DNA of 5,989 bases from Actinomycetota bacterium (GTDB lineage: Bacteria; Actinomycetota; Acidimicrobiia; Acidimicrobiales; Ilumatobacteraceae): assembly GCA_018882725.1 (NCBI GenBank), contig VERK01000140.1, forward strand, positions 1-5,989. Direction: 5' to 3'. Positions within the stretch are counted from its first letter, which is position 1. Each line of letters opens with the position of its first letter. Positions 1-5,817 of the stretch are shown here, piece after piece. Both the position numbers and the translations under genes were made by a program. The notes under the pieces are model-generated. The model was given only the letters and a program-made list of their open reading frames with translations. It searched no databases and was not told the origin of the DNA.

Positions 1-1354
1 GTATCGGCTCGATTCCCCGGTGACGGTTGATCCCTCGTTGCTTCCCGGACTCGCGTCGTACGACGACACCTGGGCGTGGCAGACCGGCCGTCTGGTGACG
101 GTTATCGGCTGGGGGCGCACGGCCGCGGGTGGGGCCGTGAGTTCGACCTTGCAATCGGCCGACCTGACCGTGGTGTCCGACGCCGACTGTGCGCGTCTCG
201 ATTTGTTGCTCGGCAACGTCTACGACCCTTCCACGGCGTTGTGCGCCCGGTCGTCGAGCTCGTCGGCCTGCAACGGAGATTCCGGTGGGCCGGTGGTTGC
301 ACTCGGAACCGACAATCGATTCCGCATCGTGGGAGTGACGAGTTACGGTCCGGCGGACTGCATCGGGCATTCGGTATCGGCGTGGGCACCGGCCGGCTTG
401 GCCTGGGTCCGCTCGGTAACCGGTCTCGAATTGGGCGGCGCCTCGGCCATCACGGGTGGTCTCGAAGTCACTCGAATTTTCGGTGCCGATCGCTACGAGA
501 CGGCGGCCGCGGTCTCAGCCGATTGGCGTTCGACCGACGAGGTGTTCATCGCGACCGGAACCAAGTTTCCCGATGCGTTGGCCTCGGGCGCGGCAGCGGC
601 TCGATTCGACGCTCCCGTTCTGTTGGTCGACGCCAACGGCGTGCCGCAGTCCACGCGACTCGAACTCGAACGACTTCGTCCGAGCAAGGTGTACGTAGCG
701 GGTGGAACAGCGGCAGTCTCCGATGTGGTCTTTCAACAACTGCGGGCCCTCGGTTCGTTCGAACTTCTGCGGATCGGCGGTGTCGATCGCTACGACACGG
801 CCAATCAATTCACTCAGGTGGCATGGGCCGGACAGAAGAGTTCGACCATCTGGGTGGCGAGTGGCCGAGACTTCGCCGATCCGTTGATCGCCTCGGCGGC
901 CGCGGCCGTATACGACCGACCCTTCGTCCTGATCGACGGCATCAACCCGTTACCGGCCTACACACGACAGCTGATTCAAACCCTGGCTCCGACGTCGATC
1001 CGAGTCCTCGGAGCCGACACGTCGTTTTCTAGTGCTGTGCTGGCCGACCTGGCCACGCTCGGAACCGTGAGCCGAATCAACGCCGTCGACGTCTCGGAAC
1101 GCTCGTCGGCGGTGTGGGCCGACATGGCCATCTCCAAGTGGGCGGCGGTCGCCACCGCGACGAACTTTCCCGACGCATTGGCCGCGGTCCCGTTCTCGTC
1201 GCTCGATCCGGTGTCACCGTTGATGCTCATCCCGCCCAACTGTGTGCCGGCGACGGTTCGTGATCGCATCGCTCGGTTGGGCGTCGACAACCTGGCCATC
1301 TTCGGCGGTCCGGCGGCCGTGAGTGAGAGTGTCGAGTCTCTCAGCGCCTGTTGA
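1..1354 (+). CDS. Secreted chymotrypsin-family serine protease with three CWB2 cell-wall-binding repeats (5' partial)
   Basis: The reading frame is open from base 2 to the TGA at 1352-1354, so the true start and the signal peptide lie upstream. The first visible residues, YRLDSPV, match the segment just after the catalytic Asp of chymotrypsin-fold proteases, so His and Asp are outside the window. Numbering from the GTG at 20, VIGWGRT is at 28-34 and the catalytic serine is S88 in CNGDSGGP. Cys57/75 and Cys84/114 sit where the two conserved C-terminal disulfides of trypsin fall. The residue six before the catalytic serine (trypsin Asp189) is Ser82 and the equivalent of Gly216 is Gly, which argues against Arg/Lys specificity and for an apolar or chymotrypsin-like P1 pocket. 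Residues about 150-444 are three CWB2 repeats, expected to hold the enzyme at the cell envelope. The enzyme probably acts outside the cell; its substrate is unknown. GTG 20 is an internal codon, not the real start. Confidence 0.93.
   Translation, partial: YRLDSPVTVDPSLLPGLASYDDTWAWQTGRLVTVIGWGRTAAGGAVSSTLQSADLTVVSDADCARLDLLLGNVYDPSTALCARSSSSSACNGDSGGPVVALGTDNRFRIVGVTSYGPADCIGHSVSAWAPAGLAWVRSVTGLELGGASAITGGLEVTRIFGADRYETAAAVSADWRSTDEVFIATGTKFPDALASGAAAARFDAPVLLVDANGVPQSTRLELERLRPSKVYVAGGTAAVSDVVFQQLRALGSFELLRIGGVDRYDTANQFTQVAWAGQKSSTIWVASGRDFADPLIASAAAAVYDRPFVLIDGINPLPAYTRQLIQTLAPTSIRVLGADTSFSSAVLADLATLGTVSRINAVDVSERSSAVWADMAISKWAAVATATNFPDALAAVPFSSLDPVSPLMLIPPNCVPATVRDRIARLGVDNLAIFGGPAAVSESVESLSAC
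467..754 (+). repeat. CWB2 repeat 1 of the protease
   Basis: This encodes residues about 150-245 (numbered from the GTG at 20). It carries the CWB2 landmarks in order: IFGADRYETA, then FIATGTKFPDALASG, then VYVAGGTAAVS. It is the best-preserved copy. The DNA at 482-503 is nearly identical to 779-800 in repeat 2, reflecting duplication of the G-x-DRY-x-TA motif. CWB2 domains are known in clostridial and actinobacterial surface proteins as cell-wall anchors. Confidence 0.85.
761..1042 (+). repeat. CWB2 repeat 2 of the protease
   Basis: This encodes residues about 248-341, with RIGGVDRYDTANQ, then IWVASGRDFADPLIASAAA, then IRVLGADTSFSSAV. The landmark order is the same as in repeat 1, but the usual GG of the third motif has become GA. 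Confidence 0.8.
1064..1351 (+). repeat. CWB2 repeat 3 of the protease (C-terminal, degenerate)
   Basis: This encodes residues about 349-444. The first landmark is degraded: the G-x-DRY motif reads AVDVSERSSAV. The later motifs ATATNFPDALAAV and LAIFGGPAAVSESV are intact. It holds the only two cysteines of the repeat region, C408 (PPNCVP) and C444 (the last residue), which could form a disulfide closing the terminal repeat. Confidence 0.75.
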
Positions 1355-1381
1355 GAGGGTTGGTGACGGAGGCGGCCGTCA
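1336..1381. terminator. Convergent-junction hairpins, possible bidirectional terminator
   Basis: Two dyads lie between the converging stop codons. The first pairs CTCTCA (1338-1343) with TGAGAG (1352-1357), extendable inward by G-U and C-G pairs to a GCCT loop, and includes the protease stop codon. The second pairs TGACGG (1364-1369) with CCGTCA (1376-1381) around a six-base loop and includes the stop codon of the opposing phosphatase gene. Neither is followed by a T-run on either strand, so a classical intrinsic terminator is not shown. Position and symmetry are the argument; actinobacterial terminators often lack a strong U-tract. Confidence 0.4.
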
Positions 1382-2002
1382 GAGATGATTGCTGATGGCG
1401 GTCAGCAGAGAGTCGTAGTCGTCGTGAGCCGTGAACTGCGGAAACTCTCGGCGCACGTTGTCAGGTGCGTGGAACAGGAAGCCGGCATCGGCTTCGGCGA
1501 GCATCGCGGTGTCGTTGTACGAATCGCCAGCAGCGACCACGCGGTAGTTCAGCGCCTTCAATGCGGCCACCGCATGTCGCTTCTGGTCGTTCATGCGTAG
1601 CTCGTAGTCGACGATGCGGTCGTTCTCGACGACGAGGCGGTGACAAAGTAGCGTCGGCATGCCGAGGAGACGCATGAGCGGCTGTCCGAACTGCTCGAAC
1701 GTGTCGGACAGGATCAGTACTTGGGTTCGACTGCGCAAGTCGTCGAGGAACGAGCGAGCTCCCGGGAGCGGATCGAGGGTTCCGATCACCGAGGCGATCT
1801 TCGACATGGTGAGACCGTGTCGGTCGAGGATCTCGAGACGGCCGCGCATCAACACGTCGTAATCGGGTTCGTCACGTGTGGTGCGGCGCAATTCGGGAAT
1901 GCCGGTGGTTTCGGCGACCGCGATCCAGATCTCGGGAACGAGGACGCCCTCGAGATCGAGAGTCACCACGGTCTGGGTGCGCGACGTGGCGACGGCCATC
2001 AT
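1379..2002 (-). CDS. thrH: ThrH-type HAD phosphatase (phosphoserine phosphatase / homoserine phosphotransferase family)
   Basis: This 207-residue HAD-superfamily protein closely resembles Pseudomonas aeruginosa ThrH, which dephosphorylates phosphoserine and can pass the phosphate to homoserine. Visible signatures are motif I TLDLEGVLVPEIW with nucleophile D16 and ThrH-typical Glu18 in place of the second Asp, PDYDVLM (47-52), motif II ILSDTF with S99, SQPLM-like GQPLMR (106-111), PTLLCH (116-121), motif III lysine K141, motif IV AAGDSYND (157-164), and LFHAP-NV-REFPQF (177-190). The length matches the family. The start ATG at 2002 overlaps the upstream Rieske stop as ATGA, implying translational coupling; a second ATG follows directly at 1999. 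It is the last gene of the operon. Its activity may be ThrH-like, but its place after oxidative catabolic genes leaves the physiological substrate open. Confidence 0.9.
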   Translation of the reverse strand: MMAVATSRTQTVVTLDLEGVLVPEIWIAVAETTGIPELRRTTRDEPDYDVLMRGRLEILDRHGLTMSKIASVIGTLDPLPGARSFLDDLRSRTQVLILSDTFEQFGQPLMRLLGMPTLLCHRLVVENDRIVDYELRMNDQKRHAVAALKALNYRVVAAGDSYNDTAMLAEADAGFLFHAPDNVRREFPQFTAHDDYDSLLTAISNHL

Positions 2003-3000
2003 CGTGCCCCGGTGGTCTGTCGAATCCGGCCCTGGAACCAGGCCAGTGCATTTTCGTGGCGAGGGCTCAGTGGTCCGGCTTCGTAGATGCCGGCATCGAG
2101 ATTGCGCTGTACGAGTTCGGCGATGGCCTGGTCTTCGTCGAGAGTGATGTTCGACATCTCGACCATGTTCTGAATCTTGGCTTCGGACACGTCATGGGCG
2201 AAGTAGTCGTAGACCACCGCGGTGCGTGTCGACGACAGGGGCACGATTCGTTCGATGTTCATTCCGTCGGAGTACACGTTGATGGCGAGATTCGGGTAGC
2301 GGAACACCCACACACCAGCCGAGGCCGAGCCCTCGACCTGACCCGCACGATGGATGCAGTAGGTGTCGTCGGGAACTTCGACCGAGTAGGTCTTCATGTC
2401 GACCGCTGAATTGAGAAGCGGATGCAGCAACGGGACGTGATAGCCCTCGAGGTAGTTGTCGACGTAGGTTTTCCAGTTGCACTCGAGGGTTCGAACGACA
2501 CGGCGTCCGTAGGAAAATGCGGCGAAGTCGTGCTGGCGGACGGCGGTGTCGAGAGAGCCGAGAGTGGACATCAACGACGGGGCGTTCTCGTCGAGATTGA
2601 CGAAGACGAGTGGCCCCCAGGTCTCGACGCGGATCGAGCGAAGTGAGTGATCGTCCGGTGTGGGCGTGTCACCGAAGTCGCGGGCTGATTTGAGCGATCC
2701 GTCCCAACTGAACGCCCAGCCGTGGTAGCGGCAGACCAAGTTGCCGGTCTGACCGCAGCCCGGCCACTGGATGACTCCGGCTCGGTGCGGGCACACGTTG
2801 TGAAACCCGCGTAAGGCTCCCTGGGGGTCGACGACGACCAGCAGGGGATAGCCGGCGATCTCATCGGCCACGTACTGGCCCGGCCGAGACAACTCGGCCG
2901 TCACACCGAACATCAGCCACTCGGAACCCCAGATGGCCCGACGTTCGTTCTGATACTGATCGTGGTCGGAGTACCACCGAGCGGCGAGGGCGCGAGGCAT
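1999..3000 (-). CDS. Rieske non-heme iron oxygenase, alpha (catalytic) subunit
   Basis: This 333-residue protein has an N-terminal Rieske [2Fe-2S] domain with C70-P-H72 and C90-R-Y-H93, and a C-terminal catalytic domain. The mononuclear iron site is DNYLEGYHVPLLH (181-193), giving ligands H188 and H193; the third ligand is probably D290 (or D288) in LDEDQAIAELVQ. The residue bridging the Rieske cluster and the iron is Glu185, as in carnitine oxygenase CntA, where many aromatic dioxygenases have Asp. The sequence resembles the single-component-type oxygenases acting on aliphatic, quaternary-amine or alicyclic substrates more than two-subunit ring dioxygenases, and no beta subunit is adjacent. 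Such enzymes need an electron-donating reductase, which is not in the window. It is slightly shorter than usual (about 350-430). The ATG at 3000 lies 19 bases after the upstream stop, with no good Shine-Dalgarno sequence and no in-frame start before it. Substrate not assignable. Confidence 0.9.
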   Translation of the reverse strand: MPRALAARWYSDHDQYQNERRAIWGSEWLMFGVTAELSRPGQYVADEIAGYPLLVVVDPQGALRGFHNVCPHRAGVIQWPGCGQTGNLVCRYHGWAFSWDGSLKSARDFGDTPTPDDHSLRSIRVETWGPLVFVNLDENAPSLMSTLGSLDTAVRQHDFAAFSYGRRVVRTLECNWKTYVDNYLEGYHVPLLHPLLNSAVDMKTYSVEVPDDTYCIHRAGQVEGSASAGVWVFRYPNLAINVYSDGMNIERIVPLSSTRTAVVYDYFAHDVSEAKIQNMVEMSNITLDEDQAIAELVQRNLDAGIYEAGPLSPRHENALAWFQGRIRQTTGAR

Positions 3001-3019
3001 GCGCCCATGGTACGCCCGA

Positions 3020-3868
3020 TCAGCCGCGACGACCCAGGACCGGATGGGGCGGCGGAAGAACGATCGGATGTCCTAACCAGATGCCGACGTTGTCGCCCGA
3101 CCGACCGTTGGAGCCTTCGGCGTGGAGCTGAAGAACCACGTCGGCCACGGCCTCGGTGGGCATCCACGAGTCGATCTCCTGCTGGGTGGCCGGGCGGCCG
3201 CGTCCGACGAGCACGGCTTCGCGCATCATCTCGCTGTCGGTCGCGCCGAGACAGATGTTGTTGACCCGAATTCCGTGCTTGCGAAGTTCGTGGGCCCAGG
3301 TCTGAGTGAGGCCGTTGAGCGCCCACTTCGAGGCGTCGTACGCGTCGAATGGTCCCGGTCCGAGTGGTCGCCGAGGTGCGCCCGACCACGCGCAGGATTC
3401 GGAACCTTCGTGAGACAGCGCATCGGGAAATCCGCAGGTGTGTATGTGATCGGTCGCGATGTTGATGATGTGTCCCGAGTGCGCTTCGATCATGTGCGGA
3501 ATCACGAGTCGTCCGAGCACGTACGGTGCGCGGGTGTTGACCCGCCAGAGCTCTTCGAGATGTGTGATGGCGGTGTCGATGGGCGCGTCGATGGGCGTGA
3601 ATCGGACCTGACCGGCATTGTTGATCAGAACGTCGATGGTCCCGTACGTTCGAATCGTCTGCTCGACCAAAGAGCGGAGCGTCGTGTCGTCGGTGACGTC
3701 GCCGCGAACAGCGAGAACCTCGGTGCCCAATCGACGTAGTTCGTCGGCTGTGGCATCGAGCTCGGCGCGGGTGTCGATGAGAGCGAGCGAATGACCGGCT
3801 CGGCCGAACACACGGGCGAGCCCGCGGCCGAAACCGACGGCCGCACCAGTGACGAGCGCGACGGGCAC
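3020..3868 (-). CDS. SDR-family NAD(P)-dependent oxidoreductase with enlarged active-site loop and Thr at the catalytic Ser position
   Basis: This 282-residue Rossmann-fold protein has the cofactor motif TGAAVGFG (7-14), Asp32 at the end of beta-2 (suggesting NAD over NADP), a D-V pair (57-58), NNAG (83-86), catalytic Asn111 (RVNT) and Y177-D-A-S-K181. It should therefore be an active dehydrogenase or reductase. Two things are odd. The strand ending in the catalytic Ser reads IINIATD, placing Thr139 where Ser is normal. The distance from there to Tyr177 is 38 residues instead of about 13, because of an insert rich in His, Cys, Gly and Pro (about 141-174). The C-terminal 30 residues (IWLGHPIVLPPPHP) are also unusual. 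The start is GTG at 3868, four bases after the acyl-CoA dehydrogenase stop, with AAGGACATGGGG upstream as a possible ribosome site inside that gene. It probably oxidises a hydroxyl made in the same pathway. Confidence 0.88.
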   Translation of the reverse strand: MPVALVTGAAVGFGRGLARVFGRAGHSLALIDTRAELDATADELRRLGTEVLAVRGDVTDDTTLRSLVEQTIRTYGTIDVLINNAGQVRFTPIDAPIDTAITHLEELWRVNTRAPYVLGRLVIPHMIEAHSGHIINIATDHIHTCGFPDALSHEGSESCAWSGAPRRPLGPGPFDAYDASKWALNGLTQTWAHELRKHGIRVNNICLGATDSEMMREAVLVGRGRPATQQEIDSWMPTEAVADVVLQLHAEGSNGRSGDNVGIWLGHPIVLPPPHPVLGRRG

Positions 3869-3872
3869 GGCG

Positions 3873-5021
3873 TCAGAGCCCCATGTCCTTGGCGATGATG
3901 CTCTTCATCACCTCGGTGGTGCCGCCATAGATGGTTGTGATGCGAGCGTCGGCGAAGGCCCGCGCGATCGGGTACTCGCGCATGTAGCCATAGCCGCCGA
4001 AGAGTTGCAGACACTTGTCGGCCACCCGCTTCAAGAGTTCGGTGCACCAATATTTGGCGGCGGCTGCTTCAGCAGCGGAGAGTCGACCGGCGTTGAGCGC
4101 CAACACACAGGCATCGACATACGCCTGAGCCACGTCGACTTCGGTCCGCTGTTCGGCCAGGACGAACTTGGTGTTCTGGAACGATCCGATGGTGGTGCCG
4201 AAAGCCTTGCGCTCCTTCACGTACTCGAGAGTCCACGTCACGCAAGCCCGGGCTGAGGCCAGACTGGCCACGGCGATCGACAACCGCTCCTGGGCCAGAT
4301 TGCCGGTCAGGTAGTGGAACGCCCGACCCTCGTCGCCGAGTCGATTCTCGACCGGGACTTCCACGTCGTTGAAGAACAACTCGGAGGTGTCAGCGCTCGT
4401 CTGACCGATCTTGTCGAGGTTCCGTCCGCGTTCGAATCCGGCCATTCCACGTTCGACGACCAACAGGGACATTCCAGTGTGGCGTTGTGAGAGGTCGGTT
4501 TTGGCGGCCACGATCACCAAGTCGCTGTTGATGCCGTTGGTGATGAACGTCTTGGACCCGTTCAGGATGTATCGATCACCGTCGCGTCGCGCGGTGGTCG
4601 CGATGCTTGCGAGATCACTACCCGTACCCGGCTCGGTCATGGCGATCGCGGTGATGAGAGTTCCGTTGGCGATTCCGGGCAGCCAACGCTGCTTCTGCTC
4701 GTCGTTACAGATGTCGGTGAAATACGGCGTGGTGATGTCGTTGTGCAGGGTGATGCCGTTTCCGGCACCGCCGATTCCAGCCAGGGCCAGTTCTTCGCCG
4801 AGGATCGCGTTGAAGCGGAAGTCGGTGCTCCCGCCCCCGCCGTACTCCTCGGGAATGGCCATACCGATGAATCCGCTGGCCCCAGCCTTGGAATAGAGCT
4901 CGCGCGGGGCGATTCCCTCTTCCTCCCAACGGAGATAGTCGGGCGCGATCTCCTTGGCGATGAAAGTGCGGAAACTCTCTCCGAACGCGAGGTGGTCGTC
5001 TTCGTACAGCGAGCGATCCAT
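3873..5021 (-). CDS. Acyl-CoA dehydrogenase (LCAD/IVD-type catalytic base)
   Basis: This 382-residue FAD flavoprotein catalyses alpha,beta-dehydrogenation of an acyl-CoA. It shows the complete family layout: helical N-domain with GMAIPEEYGG (53-62), FAD/substrate signature AMTEPGTGSDLAS (127-139), NGSKTFITNG (154-163), beta-domain, then the C-terminal helical domain with RKAFG (271-275), QLFGGYGYMREYPIAR (339-354) and IYGGTTEVMK (364-373). The MCAD catalytic Glu position in YEGT is Gly366 here, while Glu245 in LAQERLSIA matches the base used by long-chain and isovaleryl-CoA dehydrogenases. The enzyme should be active and of that subtype; acyl chain length is not predictable. The ATG at 5021 is supported by GAGGAG at 5034-5029, seven bases upstream. 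It is the second gene of the operon, 11 bases after the preceding stop. Electrons would go to ETF, which is not encoded here. Confidence 0.95.
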   Translation of the reverse strand: MDRSLYEDDHLAFGESFRTFIAKEIAPDYLRWEEEGIAPRELYSKAGASGFIGMAIPEEYGGGGSTDFRFNAILGEELALAGIGGAGNGITLHNDITTPYFTDICNDEQKQRWLPGIANGTLITAIAMTEPGTGSDLASIATTARRDGDRYILNGSKTFITNGINSDLVIVAAKTDLSQRHTGMSLLVVERGMAGFERGRNLDKIGQTSADTSELFFNDVEVPVENRLGDEGRAFHYLTGNLAQERLSIAVASLASARACVTWTLEYVKERKAFGTTIGSFQNTKFVLAEQRTEVDVAQAYVDACVLALNAGRLSAAEAAAAKYWCTELLKRVADKCLQLFGGYGYMREYPIARAFADARITTIYGGTTEVMKSIIAKDMGL

Positions 5022-5028
5022 ACGACGT

Positions 5029-5035
5029 CTCCTCA
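5029..5035 (-). promoter_or_regulatory. Shine-Dalgarno of the acyl-CoA dehydrogenase, overlapping the upstream stop
   Basis: On the minus strand the sequence TGAGGAG contains both the TGA stop of the upstream gene (5035-5033) and a strong GAGGAG ribosome site (5034-5029), seven bases before the ATG at 5021. This fixes the start of the acyl-CoA dehydrogenase and makes co-translation of the two genes likely. Confidence 0.75.
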
Positions 5036-5770
5036 GGCCCAGCCGCCGGCGTAGGCCACGAACTGTCCGGTCGTGAAGCGACTGCTGCCATCGAGGAAGG
5101 CCATGCAGAACGACGCGAATTCGGTCATGGTTCCCAACCGACGCATCGGGACCTGCGCCTCGATCTTGGCGCGAACCTCGGGATCGGTCGCGCCACTCGA
5201 CTTCAAGAAGGCGGGGAAGTCCATGAAGTTGGTTCCCACCGCGTTCACTTGCACGCCGGTACGGGCGACTTCATCGGCCACGTTCTTGACGAGCATCGTG
5301 GCGCCGGCGCGGGCCGCGGAGTAGAGCGGCGCGCCCGGGGTGGGCCGGGCGGCCGACGCGCTGGTGATGATCAGCACTTGACCTTGGGCCGCTTCGGTCA
5401 TCACCGGCACCACTGCCCGCAGAAAGTTGTACGGCGCCTCGACGCATCCGACCAGAACGCGCCGTAGGTCCTCGACCGACGACTTGGTGAAGCGACCGGT
5501 GACGATGTCACCCGAGAAGGCGACGGCCGAGTCGATTCGGCCGAATTCTCGTAGGGCCGTCTCGACGAGAGCTGTAGCCCCCGAACCGGCGAGATCCGAG
5601 CCGCCGGGAACCGAGACGATGCGCCGGCCGAGCCCGGCGATATCGGCGGCCAGGGCGTCGTCGGCGTCGCCCACCACGAGGTCGAAGCCGCGCAACGCCA
5701 GGTGCTTGCAGAGGTCAGGCCCGACGTAGAAGCGTCCGTCGGCGACGATGGCGACCGGTGAAGGATTCAT
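5033..5770 (-). CDS. Halohydrin dehalogenase-like SDR-fold protein (Ser-Tyr-Arg triad, no NAD(P) glycine motif)
   Basis: This 245-residue protein (from the ATG at 5770) has the SDR fold order but lacks the key SDR residues. The first loop reads IVADGRFYVGP, so TGxxxGxG is replaced by A10-x4-Y15-x-G17, and NNAG has become AFSGD. The active site is S137-x12-Y150-x3-R154 (ITSASAARPTPGAPLYSAAR), with Arg in place of the SDR lysine. These are the hallmarks of halohydrin dehalogenases (HheA-G), where an aromatic residue fills the nicotinamide site and makes a halide pocket, and Arg tunes the Tyr. The later segment AVGTNFMDFPAF parallels the halide-site loop AIGPNFFNNPTYF of HheA as I recall it, and the end resembles HheB (GGWA). 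Length is normal for the family. Deviation: family motif 1 normally begins with Thr; here it is Ala. A GTG at 5788 would add six residues, but it lies in the likely promoter. Alternative: a catalytically dead or differently acting SDR. First gene of the operon. Confidence 0.75.
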   Translation of the reverse strand: MNPSPVAIVADGRFYVGPDLCKHLALRGFDLVVGDADDALAADIAGLGRRIVSVPGGSDLAGSGATALVETALREFGRIDSAVAFSGDIVTGRFTKSSVEDLRRVLVGCVEAPYNFLRAVVPVMTEAAQGQVLIITSASAARPTPGAPLYSAARAGATMLVKNVADEVARTGVQVNAVGTNFMDFPAFLKSSGATDPEVRAKIEAQVPMRRLGTMTEFASFCMAFLDGSSRFTTGQFVAYAGGWA

Positions 5771-5782
5771 GGGTCGAAAGTA
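5771..5782 (-). promoter_or_regulatory. Possible leaderless promoter of the five-gene operon
   Basis: On the minus strand TACTTT (5782-5777) fits the TAnnnT -10 consensus and is followed by exactly six bases before the ATG at 5770. This is the spacing seen when transcription begins at the A of the start codon, as is common in actinobacterial leaderless mRNAs. No Shine-Dalgarno precedes either the ATG at 5770 or the GTG at 5788, which supports the idea. No clear -35 is visible. Inference only. Confidence 0.42.
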
Positions 5783-5793
5783 GTTCACGCCAC

Positions 5794-5815
5794 TAAGGTC
5801 GGCCGAAGGGGGGAG
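5794..5815 (+). promoter_or_regulatory. Ribosome site and possible -10 element of the arylsulfatase gene
   Basis: AAGGGGGGAG (5806-5815) is a purine-rich Shine-Dalgarno sequence directly before the ATG at 5818. TAAGGT at 5794-5799 fits TAnnnT and could be a -10 element giving a very short leader. The ribosome site is convincing; the -10 is weak. Confidence 0.45.
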
Positions 5816-5817
5816 TC

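Noticed and set aside
482..800. Near-identical 22-base segments at 482-503 and 779-800, considered as a mobile or regulatory direct repeat
   Set aside because: They encode the same G-x-DRY-x-TA motif in two CWB2 repeats and are explained by protein domain duplication.
76..1032. Open frame of 318 codons on the + strand inside the protease gene
   Set aside because: It is Arg-rich and has no domain, while the overlapping frame holds the GDSGGP motif and three CWB2 repeats.
1876..2409. Open frame of 177 codons on the + strand opposite the Rieske oxygenase and thrH
   Set aside because: Its composition (rich in Arg, Val, His) and lack of any family motif fit a shadow frame; it crosses the junction of two confident genes on the other strand.
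3122..3739. Long open frame of 205 codons on the + strand opposite the second SDR
   Set aside because: It is an antisense shadow of a high-GC gene: the opposite strand encodes a well-conserved SDR over the same bases, and this translation shows no recognisable domain.
5033..5788. Calling the first operon gene an ordinary NAD(P)-dependent SDR starting at GTG 5788
   Set aside because: The glycine-rich motif, NNAG and the YxxxK lysine are all altered in the way expected of halohydrin dehalogenases, and the GTG lies upstream of a good -10-like element next to ATG 5770.
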